Assembly: GCA_024278455.1 (NCBI GenBank)
Contig: JAJRTE010000035.1
Location: forward strand, 1 to 62,055
DNA length: 62,055 nt
Source: Myxococcota bacterium
GTDB lineage: Bacteria > Myxococcota_A > UBA796 > JAJRTE01
Direction: 5' to 3'
The notes under the pieces are model-generated. The model was not told the DNA's origin and did no database searches. It saw only the letters and a program-made list of their open reading frames with translations. Below are positions 1 to 8,603 of the stretch, piece after piece. Made by a program: the position numbers and the translations under genes. Each line of letters starts with the position of its first letter. Within the stretch, counting starts at the first letter, position 1.

Positions 1-1582
1 CACCGTCCTCGAGCACCAGGGACCGGGGTGGGGCGTCCTTGAGTGCGAAGAAGATGTTGAAGGCCTTGCCAGCCGCCTTCTCCGGTACCAGTGCCAGCGG
101 AAGCTGCTCGAACACCTGGGCCACCGGGTCGGACGAGGCACCTGCCTCGAGCCTGGACTCGCGTGTGGGAGGCTCGGGCTTCGACTCGGCAGCCTTGTCC
201 ACGGGCTCGGGCACCAAGCCCTTTTTGAACGCGAGTCGAGCCTTCCTGGGGTCCAGGACCATCCCCATCGCCATCAGGTCGGCCAGGTTCGTGGTGGTCA
301 GTTGCCCGCTCACGAAGGCTTTTTCCGCGTTGATCGCCCCGGTGAACATGCCCACGACGACGTCAGCAGGCCCTTTCACGGTGCACCGGGGGTCCCCCAC
401 CTTGCCCTTTTCGACGCGGAATTCGCCATTCTCGAGGCGCACGGTATGGGGCGGGCCGCCATCGATATCAAAGTAGATGCTGAATGACTTCCCCGCAGCC
501 TTCGCCTGCCGAAAGCCGAGGGGCAGAAGTCCGAATGTCCTCTCCACCGGGTCCGGCGATGTCGCTCCCGGACCGGGCGGGAGGAACGGCTCCTCTTCGA
601 TAGGGGTCGTTTTCCGCCGGGGTGCGGGCCTGACCGGCGCCTTCTCCGCCGGTTTCGAGGCTGCCGGTACCATGGCTGCCGGTGCGGGCGAAGCAGAGGA
701 CTTCAGGGCGGGATTCGGAGGCTTCCGCGGCACCGGTACCTTCTTGATATCCACCATGCGATAGGACACCTGTTCCGCCGTCCAGGGCACGGGGCCGGAC
801 TTCTCTACGCCCGGCGTGGTAGTCACAGTGTACGCGAACAGGTGCTGGCCCCGGACACCGAAGATTTCCCCGGTCGTCCGCTTTGCTGCTTCGGACGCGA
901 GATAGAGGACGAGCGAGGTGACCTGGGCCTCGTGAAATCCCGTGCCGACTTCGGACTCCGCCTCCGGACCGGGCACTGCGACGGGGGCCACGGCATTGAC
1001 GGTCACACCCTGGTCCTCGAGTTCCCTGGCGGTCGAGAGGGTAAGCCCGACCAGGCCCATGGTCGTCGCGAATGCGTGGGCCGGGACCCCACGGGTCGCT
1101 GATTGCGGAGGCAAGGGAAGCAAGTTGATGATACGGCCGCCGGTTCCCGCGCGGCTGACCTGCCCGGCGAAGGCTCGAGTACAGTAGAAAGCGGTCGAAA
1201 GCTGGGCCTCGATCACCCTGTTCCAGTCGCCGTCCGTCACTTCTGCCAGGGTCGCGGCACGCCAGGTCCCGGTGCTGTTGACCAGGATATCCACGGCCCC
1301 GAAGCGCTCGATGGCAAAGGCGAGGAGCGACTGGGCGGCTCGAGAGGTCACGATGGGCTCAGTGCTGGCCACCGCCTCCCCGCCCGCGGTGCGAATCTCC
1401 TGCACCAGTCCGGTCGCGACGGTGGAATCGTCCTTCGTGCCATCCGGGCTTGCGCCCGGGTCATGGACGACCACCCTGGCGCCCTCTCGAGCGAAGGCAA
1501 GGGCCATGGATCGACCGAGACCTCGACCGGAACCCGTGACGATGACCACCTTGTCGCGAAGAATGGGAGATGGCAATGGCAT
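1..1582 (-). CDS. SDR domain fused to two SCP2 sterol-carrier-like domains (partial, C-terminus outside window)
   Basis: About 527 residues are visible; the stop lies beyond the left edge. Residues 1-250 are a short-chain dehydrogenase fold starting with the nucleotide loop TGSGRGLG and an ILVNSTG strand. A Pro/Ala linker follows, then an SCP2-type lipid-binding domain (FSIYFDIDGG, TVKGPADVVVGMFTGAI) and the start of a second (FNIFFALKDAPP). The layout recalls the peroxisomal multifunctional enzyme HSD17B4 without its hydratase. Unusually, the catalytic Ser/Tyr/Lys are absent: the region after GGRIIN reads LLPLPPQ and the usual YxxxK is replaced by AFATT. The fold may therefore bind nucleotide or acyl-CoA without redox chemistry. 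Start: ATG with AAGGAG seven bases upstream. It is the last gene of the two-component operon on this strand. Confidence 0.85.
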   Translation of the reverse strand, partial: MPLPSPILRDKVVIVTGSGRGLGRSMALAFAREGARVVVHDPGASPDGTKDDSTVATGLVQEIRTAGGEAVASTEPIVTSRAAQSLLAFAIERFGAVDILVNSTGTWRAATLAEVTDGDWNRVIEAQLSTAFYCTRAFAGQVSRAGTGGRIINLLPLPPQSATRGVPAHAFATTMGLVGLTLSTARELEDQGVTVNAVAPVAVPGPEAESEVGTGFHEAQVTSLVLYLASEAAKRTTGEIFGVRGQHLFAYTVTTTPGVEKSGPVPWTAEQVSYRMVDIKKVPVPRKPPNPALKSSASPAPAAMVPAASKPAEKAPVRPAPRRKTTPIEEEPFLPPGPGATSPDPVERTFGLLPLGFRQAKAAGKSFSIYFDIDGGPPHTVRLENGEFRVEKGKVGDPRCTVKGPADVVVGMFTGAINAEKAFVSGQLTTTNLADLMAMGMVLDPRKARLAFKKGLVPEPVDKAAESKPEPPTRESRLEAGASSDPVAQVFEQLPLALVPEKAAGKAFNIFFALKDAPPRSLVLEDG

Positions 1583-1753
1583 GACTCGACTCCTTGGCCA
1601 GCGTTTTCAGACGACGTGACGATGGACCGTGTTCCCCCGCCCCGCCTCACGCGGAACGCGGATACAGGCAAGATTACGCCGGGCAGGGCCTGGATGACAA
1701 GGGAAAAGGCTTGGCGACCGCCGCAACGACGGGGGGCGCGATCGTGCGAGGGT

Positions 1754-3157
1754 CTACTCCCTGTCGCTCTTGAGAGCGTGGATCCGGATGCCGTGTTTCT
1801 TCAGCAAACGCGTGATGGACTTTCGGTCGATCTGCGCCTCCCGGGCGGCCTGGGAGATGTTCAGGTTGTTGCGCTTGAGAAGTTCGACGAGATACTCCCG
1901 CTCGAACAGCTCGACCACCTTCTCCTTGGCGTCCTTGAACGGCAGGTTCTTGTGGATGTGCAGCCCCTTGATGGCTTGCGGCCGGGAGCCCGAAAGATGT
2001 TCGGGGAGATCCTCGAGCATGATCAGGTCCCCCTCCGCGAAAGAGCAGGCGCGCTCGACGGCGTTGTAGAGTTCCCGCACGTTGCCCGGCCAGTGGTAGT
2101 CCCGCAATCGATCGAGCACATCCTCGGATATGTCCCGAACACGCGGCGTCCCGTCGGCCTTTCTGTTCGTGGCGATGCGCTTCAGGAAGTGCTTGACCAG
2201 CGGTGCGACGTCGTCGATCCGCTCTTTCAACGGCGGAAGGACGATCTGCACGACGGCGAGCCGGTAGTAGAGATCTTCCCGGAATCGCCCCGCGGCCACC
2301 TCCTCTGTCAGGTCACGGTTGGTGGCGGCGACGACGCGAGCGTCGAACTTGCGGGTGGTATTGGACCCGACACGGCGAACCTCGCGCTGCTCGAGGGCGC
2401 GGAGGAGCTTGGGCTGCAAGTCGATGGGGAGTTCTCCGATTTCGTCGAGAAACAGGGTGCCCCCGTGGGCGGTCTCGAAGACCCCCGGGCGCGTCATGAT
2501 GGCCCCGGTGAAGCTTCCTTTTTCATGCCCGAACAACTCGCTCTCGATGAGGGTCTCGGGAACAGCCCCGCAATCGAACACCACGAAGGGTCTCTTCGCA
2601 CGACGGCTGTGCGTATGGATCGCCCTGGCCACGAGTTCCTTTCCCGTCCCCGTGTCCCCCTGGATGATGACGGTGATGTCGGTGGGCGCAATCTTCTCCA
2701 GGACGCCGAACACCTCCCGCATCTTGAGGCTTCGCCCTATCAGCTCGCCGAACTGCTCATACTTGGTGGGGTAGATCTGGAGCTGCTCCGACGTGGGCTC
2801 GAACCGAACCGGCGTATCGCCGATTCTGAACACCGTGTTGGGCTTGAGGTAGATCTCGCGCACGCGGAGGCCATCGACGTAGGTCCCGTTGGTGCTTCCC
2901 AGGTCCCGCAACAGGACATCCTGGCCATCCCGGAACAACTCGGCATGATAGCGAGAAACTGTTTTGTCCTGGATGATCAGGTCGTTGTCCTCCTTCGTTC
3001 CCAGCCGGATGAGATCCTTCTCCAGCACCCACTCCTCGCCCACTTGCGGTCCGTCTTCCACGACCAGCCTGACCTTGCGAATCTGCAATTCGCGAGGATG
3101 ATAATCGAGGCGGCTGATCTGTGTGACCCTGTAGGGACCTTGAGCCTGGTCGGTCAT
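1754..3157 (-). CDS. FHA-domain sigma-54-dependent enhancer-binding protein
   Basis: 467 residues. An FHA phosphothreonine-binding domain lies at about 45-105 (IRLGTKEDNDL, TVSRYH, GSTNGTYVDG). The AAA+ sigma-54 activator domain at about 135-370 has Walker A GDTGTGKE, Walker B LFLDEIGE and the sigma-54 contact loop GSFTGA (Ser replacing the usual first Ala). A Fis-type helix-turn-helix ends the protein (NISQAAREAQIDRKSI). FHA activators are typically switched by Ser/Thr kinases rather than by a receiver domain. It lies 88 bp after the NtrC-like gene, and the two HTHs are very alike, so they may share DNA sites. Start ATG with GGGAG upstream. Confidence 0.93.
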   Translation of the reverse strand: MTDQAQGPYRVTQISRLDYHPRELQIRKVRLVVEDGPQVGEEWVLEKDLIRLGTKEDNDLIIQDKTVSRYHAELFRDGQDVLLRDLGSTNGTYVDGLRVREIYLKPNTVFRIGDTPVRFEPTSEQLQIYPTKYEQFGELIGRSLKMREVFGVLEKIAPTDITVIIQGDTGTGKELVARAIHTHSRRAKRPFVVFDCGAVPETLIESELFGHEKGSFTGAIMTRPGVFETAHGGTLFLDEIGELPIDLQPKLLRALEQREVRRVGSNTTRKFDARVVAATNRDLTEEVAAGRFREDLYYRLAVVQIVLPPLKERIDDVAPLVKHFLKRIATNRKADGTPRVRDISEDVLDRLRDYHWPGNVRELYNAVERACSFAEGDLIMLEDLPEHLSGSRPQAIKGLHIHKNLPFKDAKEKVVELFEREYLVELLKRNNLNISQAAREAQIDRKSITRLLKKHGIRIHALKSDRE

Positions 3158-3245
3158 CCCCTGCTTCTCCCTTTCCGAGTTCGGTGCCCCGTGCGCGCCT
3201 CATGACCATCTGCACAACACCACGCTGTCCTTCGGGAAAGACCCG

Positions 3246-4721
3246 TCAATTGTCTCCCACCATCCGGTCGATGTCCAGGTTGTTCTTCTTGAGAATCCGC
3301 TGGATCGACTTGCGATCGATCCCGGCCGATCGGGCTGCATGGGAAATGTTGAAATCATGGCGCCGGAGGAGTTCGGTGAAATAGACACGCTCGAAGACAG
3401 CCAGCCACCGGCGCTTCGCCACCTTGTACGGAAGTTCGTGGTGTACCTCCAGGCCCGGAACACCGGGCGGGCCGGTTGGCGGAGACATGTCGTCGTCCGC
3501 CTCGATGCCGCAGGTGCCTGCTGCTTCCTGCACCGCACGGGGCAAATCGGCCACCTCGACGCGCGCCCGGTCGGAAATGCTGACCGCATACTCCATCGCG
3601 TTCTGGAGTTCGCGCACATTGCCAGGCCAATGGTACGCTTCGAGTGCCCCCAGCGCCCCGGGTGTCAACTGGAGGTCTCCCCGGCCGAGCCTGTCGCCAT
3701 GGAGGCGCAGGAAATGGTTGGCAAGCAACGGGACATCACCGTCCCGCTCGCGCAAAGGAGGCAGCCAGACCTGGATGACGTTTATTCGGTGGAAAAGATC
3801 CTCCCGAAACCGGCCCTCGGCGACGGCGGCCTGCAAGTCCCGGTTCGTTGCCGTAATGAGTCGAACGTCCACGCTGATCAGCCTGGAGCCGCCGACACGC
3901 CTGAACTGTCGCTCCTGGAGCACGCGCAACAACTTGACCTGCAAGGCGGGATCGAGTTCGCCTACCTCGTCCATGAAGAACGTTCCGCCGTGGGCAGCCT
4001 CGAGCAGGCCCGGGTGCGCGCTGACGGCGCCCGTGAAGGCCCCTTTTTCGTAGCCGAACAGTTCACTCTCGAGGAGGTGCAAGGGCAACGCCGCACAATC
4101 CAGCGGTATGAACGGCTTGTTCTGTCGTCTCGAGTTCGCATGGAGCGCTCGAGCAATCAACTCCTTGCCTGTTCCGGATTCCCCGCACACGAGGACACTG
4201 GCGTCAGTCTGCGCAATGCGCGCGAGGAGGGCGCGCACCTTCTTCATGGCCGGAGAGCACCCGAGCAGACTCTCGAAACTGAACTTGGCGCGAATCTGCC
4301 CGCGCAAATGGCGGTTCTCATCGGCCAGCGCCTTCTGCTTGAACGCCCGGTTGACAACGACCTCGAGCTGCTGGGGCGTGAAGGGCTTCGGAATGTAGTC
4401 GAACGCGCCCTTGCGAATCGCCTGCACCGCCGTCTCCACCGTCGCGTAGCCGGTGAACAGGATGACGAATGTATTGGGATGGTCCTGCTTGATACGCTCG
4501 AGCAGCTCGATCCCGTTGGATGCCGGCAGCATCAGGTCGGTCAGGACCAGGTCGATCGGCTGTTCCTCGAGCAACCCCTGGGCGGTCTCGGCGTCGGGTG
4601 CAGTGTGAACGGTATAGCCCAGGCGGTCGAGATACTGCTTGATGCCGGAGGCCATGTCCGGCTCGTCGTCCACGACGAGAATGCTTCCCTTCGAGGGATC
4701 CGCCCCTGCCTTGGTCTTCAC
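3246..4721 (-). CDS. NtrC-family sigma-54-dependent response regulator
   Basis: About 491 residues. N-terminal receiver (acidic pocket VVDDE, phospho-acceptor Asp in VLTDLMLP, conserved Lys in YIPKPF), then AAA+ domain (GESGTGKE, GAFTGA loop, FFMDEVGE) and a Fis-like HTH (NISHAARSAGIDRKSI). I chose GTG at 4721 because it overlaps the kinase stop as GTGA and has AAGGAG seven bases upstream; an in-frame ATG at 4739 would add six residues. It should be phosphorylated by the adjacent kinase and activate sigma-54 promoters by ATP-driven remodelling of RNA polymerase. A sigma-54 promoter lies near 14.5 kb in this window, but the target is not known. Confidence 0.94.
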   Translation of the reverse strand: MKTKAGADPSKGSILVVDDEPDMASGIKQYLDRLGYTVHTAPDAETAQGLLEEQPIDLVLTDLMLPASNGIELLERIKQDHPNTFVILFTGYATVETAVQAIRKGAFDYIPKPFTPQQLEVVVNRAFKQKALADENRHLRGQIRAKFSFESLLGCSPAMKKVRALLARIAQTDASVLVCGESGTGKELIARALHANSRRQNKPFIPLDCAALPLHLLESELFGYEKGAFTGAVSAHPGLLEAAHGGTFFMDEVGELDPALQVKLLRVLQERQFRRVGGSRLISVDVRLITATNRDLQAAVAEGRFREDLFHRINVIQVWLPPLRERDGDVPLLANHFLRLHGDRLGRGDLQLTPGALGALEAYHWPGNVRELQNAMEYAVSISDRARVEVADLPRAVQEAAGTCGIEADDDMSPPTGPPGVPGLEVHHELPYKVAKRRWLAVFERVYFTELLRRHDFNISHAARSAGIDRKSIQRILKKNNLDIDRMVGDN

Positions 4722-5908
4722 GAGATCACTCCTTCCCATCCTGGCATGATCGCCGCTTGCACATCGTCATCCCGGCCGGCGGCCAACAGCGTGACCGTGA
4801 ACACGGCACCGCCCTGGTCGCGATTGCACGCCACGAGCGATCCTCCCAGTTCTTCCAGAATCCCGTAGCTGATGGCAAGCCCCAGGCCGGTGCCCTTCCC
4901 CACCTTCTTGGTGGTGAAGAACGGATCGAATATCCTGGGCAACACATCAGGCGGAATGCCGGGTCCCGTGTCTTCGATGCGGACACGGACGTGTTCTCCG
5001 CCAGCCTCGACCACGCGCAGCAGCGTTCCGCCTGTCTCCTCCATGGCGTCGAGAGCGTTCTTTATCAGGTTTCCAAACACCTGTTCCAGCCCCCCCGGGT
5101 CCCCGGTGGCCATCACATTGGGCGGGATGTCTCCCTCGAACCGGATACGAAGTTCCTTGGCCCGTTCCGCGTAGGTGGTGCAGCTCCAGGCCAGGATGCG
5201 AGATACGTCGACCGGCTGCCGGGCCATCGGCGTCATGCGAGAGAACATGAGCAAGTCACCGGTGATACGGGAGATTCTGCGCACCTGCCGATCGATGACC
5301 TGGAGCGCGGCCACCTGGTCGGGAGAGAGGCCCGCCTCGCCGGCTGTCTCCAACAGCATCCCGGTGCGCGTGAGGATGATACCCGACGGGTTGTTGATCT
5401 CATGCGCAATCCCGCCCGCCAATCTCCCGATCGACGCCAGTTTTTCCGCCTTGAGCAGCTCTTCCTGCGTCCGCCGGAGGTTGTCCAACGCCTGCTCGAG
5501 TTCTCGAGTGCGGGCCTCCACCTTCGCATCGAGTTGCTCGTTTAGTTCCTCCAGCGAACGGCGCTGCTCGACAATGCTGCGCCGCATCGCCTCTATGGCC
5601 TCCGCCAGGCTACCGATTTCATCTGCCGAATCCACCGGAACCGGTTCGCGAAAGTCGTTATCCACCATCCTCGAGGTATAGTCCACAAGCGTCTGGACAG
5701 GGACCGTGATGTTTCGGTCCAAAAACAGCGTGTATAATAACCCGACAACGAGCGAGATCACGGAAAAGATGAACACCCAGGCGGTAATGTCGGCCCCGCT
5801 GGCCGTTCGCGTCAGATAGAACGACGCCAGCATGGACAGCACCACCATGGACACGGTGAAGGAGGATAGCTTGATGGACAGACGAATACGTTTCTTCATC
5901 GGCGACAT
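4718..5908 (-). CDS. Membrane sensor histidine kinase, NtrB-like
   Basis: 396 residues. Two transmembrane helices (about 15-31 and 42-62) with only a ten-residue loop outside, so there is no obvious extracytoplasmic sensor domain. A HAMP segment (ITVPVQTLVDYTSRM) leads into a coiled coil (about 105-155), the HisKA box GGIAHEINNP (His169) and a HATPase_c domain (N box NLIKNALDAME, G boxes DTGPGIP and GTGLGLA, F box FDPFFTTK). The stop overlaps the regulator start by GTGA, so the pair is translationally coupled. The divergent neighbour begins about 140 bp away. Confidence 0.94.
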   Translation of the reverse strand: MSPMKKRIRLSIKLSSFTVSMVVLSMLASFYLTRTASGADITAWVFIFSVISLVVGLLYTLFLDRNITVPVQTLVDYTSRMVDNDFREPVPVDSADEIGSLAEAIEAMRRSIVEQRRSLEELNEQLDAKVEARTRELEQALDNLRRTQEELLKAEKLASIGRLAGGIAHEINNPSGIILTRTGMLLETAGEAGLSPDQVAALQVIDRQVRRISRITGDLLMFSRMTPMARQPVDVSRILAWSCTTYAERAKELRIRFEGDIPPNVMATGDPGGLEQVFGNLIKNALDAMEETGGTLLRVVEAGGEHVRVRIEDTGPGIPPDVLPRIFDPFFTTKKVGKGTGLGLAISYGILEELGGSLVACNRDQGGAVFTVTLLAAGRDDDVQAAIMPGWEGVIS

Positions 5909-6051
5909 GGGTGTGTTGTCGGCCCGCGGGGCGCGTCAGCCCTCCCGGGGACCCATCAGTCGTGGTACAATTCCTGTCCGGGACGCTCCATCCGCCCGCC
6001 CGGGTTTCCACCCTGCGGGGACGCTCGAGCAGCTTACACATTGGTCTTACT

Positions 6052-7098
6052 ATGAAAGACACCCTTATCGCCACCTTGTTGACGCTCTTGAGGGTAGTTC
6101 GCGCGCAAAAGGTCGACGCCATGGTGGCTGCGCACGTGGTCGCCCTGGATTCGCTCGGCGATGACACGATGCGGCAGACGCGGCTGCTGGAAAAGCTGCT
6201 TCCGCTCCCCGACGAGGTTGCGGTCATGTTCATGGAACGCATGCTGGAGGGCGCACACGCGGACCGGCCGCGATTCCGGGGCGTGATGAACGCCTTCTTG
6301 AACTTCCAGGTGGTGCTGGACGCGGTGAACGAAAACCGGAAGCGAAGGTGGCGCAAGATTGCGCGCAGGGAGGGTCACGCGAGTGTTCTGGCCGTTCTCA
6401 GCGGGTCGCCGCCGCGGAAGGTCTACTATGCGGCGCGCCAGTTGGATGTCAACGAGCAGATGGAGGACAGGACTCTAGGTTATCGCAAGAGCCTGGCGCG
6501 CAGCCTGGACCGGCACGTCCTGGATCGACTCATCTACGACAAGCATCCTGGAGTGCTGGCGATCCTCCTGAACAACCCGCGTATCGTGGAGCGGGACGTG
6601 GTCAAGCTGGCGGCCTTGCAGCCGACCAAGGCCGAGGCCCTGCTGGCGGTGTTCCACCACCCACGCTGGATCCGGAGGTATTCGGTCAAGAAAGCGCTTG
6701 CGTTCAACCCGTACACGCCTGTGGCGGTGGCCAACGGTCTCCTCGGGCACCTGCGAGAACCGGACCTCGTGGCGATCAAGGAGATGCGACAGCTTGCGCC
6801 GGAGGTGCGGGACCGCGCTGCGGCGCTGCTTCTCCTCAAGCGAAGCCGCAGGAAGCGCGTGCTCGCCCCGGTGCCACCGCCTCGAGCGATGAGCGGTGAC
6901 GGGAGGGAACGACCGGCTTCGCGGCGCGCGCCCGGTCCGGAGTTCCTCTCGCCTCTTCCGTCCGAGCCAGCCCGGAGCGAAGAGCCCGATTTCGTTGACG
7001 ACCACGCCGAGATCGACGATCTGGCTGCCGCCTTTCTCGATGGGCTTCCCGAGGATCTTCCCCTGGTCCCGGTCGGTGGGCCGCACGGCGACTACTGA
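6052..7098 (+). CDS. HEAT/LRV-like helical repeat protein of unknown function
   Basis: 348 residues from the ATG at 6052 (MKDTLIATLL); the frame is open further upstream but without convincing coding character. Residues about 120-270 are short helical units with Pro-containing turns (HASVLAVLSGSPP, HPGVLAILLNNP, KAEALLAVFHHP), resembling leucine-rich-variant/HEAT or DUF2336-type scaffolds. The C-terminal 90 residues are Pro/Arg-rich and probably disordered, ending in an acidic tail. No signal peptide or catalytic motif. It is divergent from the histidine kinase. No clear ribosome site, so the start is tentative. Confidence 0.7.
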   Translation: MKDTLIATLLTLLRVVRAQKVDAMVAAHVVALDSLGDDTMRQTRLLEKLLPLPDEVAVMFMERMLEGAHADRPRFRGVMNAFLNFQVVLDAVNENRKRRWRKIARREGHASVLAVLSGSPPRKVYYAARQLDVNEQMEDRTLGYRKSLARSLDRHVLDRLIYDKHPGVLAILLNNPRIVERDVVKLAALQPTKAEALLAVFHHPRWIRRYSVKKALAFNPYTPVAVANGLLGHLREPDLVAIKEMRQLAPEVRDRAAALLLLKRSRRKRVLAPVPPPRAMSGDGRERPASRRAPGPEFLSPLPSEPARSEEPDFVDDHAEIDDLAAAFLDGLPEDLPLVPVGGPHGDY

Positions 7099-7124
7099 CC
7101 GGGATTCAATCTCGCGCGGGCGAT

Positions 7125-7415
7125 TCACCGGTCCACGCCGGACTTCTCCTTCGCAGCTTCGTCGCGGGAAGGGTCTGCGGATACCTTGCCCTCCTCGAGT
7201 TCCTTCGGGGTGACATCGATCTCGTCCCGGCTGGCAGATGCCTTCTTGAAGCTCTTGATGCCCTTGCCCAGTGCCTCACCGATCTGTGGCAGTTTCCCCG
7301 GGCCGAAAACCACCAGGACGATGACCAGGATCAGGACCAATTCCCAGATCCCCGGTGTCCACATCGCGGCGATTGCCCCGACAGGCCGGGGGGCCAGGAG
7401 AACCAACGTCTCCAT
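7125..7415 (-). CDS. tatA: Twin-arginine translocase subunit TatA/E family
   Basis: 96 residues from the ATG at 7415, chosen because GGAGG sits six bases upstream. A shorter version starting at MWTPGIWEL (7364) has no ribosome site. One membrane helix ([13 protein letters not shown]) is followed by the [17 protein letters not shown] hinge and amphipathic helix typical of TatA, then a charged tail. TatA oligomers form the pore for folded Tat substrates. tatB and tatC are not in this window, so it is an orphan locus here. Confidence 0.92.
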   Translation of the reverse strand: METLVLLAPRPVGAIAAMWTPGIWELVLILVIVLVVFGPGKLPQIGEALGKGIKSFKKASASRDEIDVTPKELEEGKVSADPSRDEAAKEKSGVDR

Positions 7416-7493
7416 GCAACGCCTCCAAGTCGCGTCGCGCCTGTTCGCCCCCACTCCCCGGACCATTCCGGGGGAAGCGACGGTTGGGCGACA

Positions 7494-8603
7494 TCAGGTT
7501 TCAGCCGGTCCACACCACGGCGACCCTCCTCCCTCCCGTTGCCCCGTTCGCCCCACCGCCATGGCGATGGAACGCTCGAAAGGGGGCTTCACGAGGCCAC
7601 GTTCCGTGATGACGGCCGTCACGTAGCGCGGTGGGGTCACGTCGAATGCCGGGTTGTGGACATCCACGGTCGAGGCGCCCACCTGGACACCTTCCACGAA
7701 CCGGACCTCGTCGGCCGGCCGGAACTCGATGGGTATCTCGGCCCCGCGGATGGTATCCGGATCGAAGGTCGACAACGGTGCGGCAACATAGAAAGGGATG
7801 CCGTGGGCGGCCGCGAGGATGGCCAGGCCATAGGTCCCGACCTTGTTGGCGACGGAGCCATCCGCGGCCACCCTGTCGGCGCCGACGACCACCGCCTGGA
7901 CGGCCCCTCCGGCCATCAACGACGCCGCAGCCGAGTCTACGAGAATGGTAACGGGAATTCCTTCATTGTCCAACTCCCAGGCGGTCAGCCGCGAGCCCTG
8001 GAAGAACGGCCTCGTCTCGCAGGCATAGACACGAAACCGTGTCCCGTCCTCCCAGGCCCGCCGGATCATGCCAAGCGCCGTGCCGTAGCCACCGGTCGCG
8101 AGCGAACCGGTGTTGCAATGGGTGAGGACTCCCGAGCACCCTTCCAGGAGTGGTGCCCCATGCTTCCCGATGGCCCGGTTGATGGTGACATCTTCGTCGT
8201 GAATGGTCCGTGCTTCTTGCTCCAGTCGGCGCGCCCGCCCCGCGGGCGACGCTTCCGGGCCTTCCTCGAGCACCTTGCACATGCGCTCCACGGCCCAGCG
8301 CAGGTGCACCGCCGTGGGCCTCGCCCTGGCCAGAATGTCAGCGGCCGCATGAACGTCCGCCTCGATGCCGCCCCCCCCATCCGCCACGGCGCGCCAGGCG
8401 TCGAGAGCGATCCCGTAGGCTGCGGCAATTCCGATCGCCGGTGCGCCACGGACGACCATGGATCGAATCGCCTTCGCCACTTCCGCGGCCGTTGTCAAGG
8501 TCACGGTGACACACGCTCGAGGCAGCCGCCTCTGATCGAGCAGTTCCAGGGACCTGCCGTGCCAGGCGATGGCTCGGGTCGTGCATGGGCTGGCAGAACT
8601 CAT
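7494..8603 (-). CDS. mtnA: Methylthioribose-1-phosphate isomerase
   Basis: 369 residues. It converts 5-methylthioribose-1-phosphate to methylthioribulose-1-phosphate in methionine salvage. Family motifs: RGAPAIG, the THCNTGSLATGGYGTALG segment with catalytic Cys, CETRPFFQG and GADRVAADG with catalytic Asp. The start at 8603 overlaps the hutI stop as ATGA, with GGAGG eleven bases upstream; an ATG thirteen codons earlier lies inside hutI. mtnP, which makes its substrate directly from methylthioadenosine, is at 50.1 kb. No mtnK was seen, consistent with the MtnP-MtnA route. Confidence 0.94.
   Translation of the reverse strand: MSSASPCTTRAIAWHGRSLELLDQRRLPRACVTVTLTTAAEVAKAIRSMVVRGAPAIGIAAAYGIALDAWRAVADGGGGIEADVHAAADILARARPTAVHLRWAVERMCKVLEEGPEASPAGRARRLEQEARTIHDEDVTINRAIGKHGAPLLEGCSGVLTHCNTGSLATGGYGTALGMIRRAWEDGTRFRVYACETRPFFQGSRLTAWELDNEGIPVTILVDSAAASLMAGGAVQAVVVGADRVAADGSVANKVGTYGLAILAAAHGIPFYVAAPLSTFDPDTIRGAEIPIEFRPADEVRFVEGVQVGASTVDVHNPAFDVTPPRYVTAVITERGLVKPPFERSIAMAVGRTGQREGGGSPWCGPAET

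Noticed and set aside
1103..3205. 700-codon open frame on the plus strand
   Set aside because: It is antisense to the FHA sigma-54 activator and the SDR gene, which have clear domains; long antisense frames are normal in high-GC DNA.
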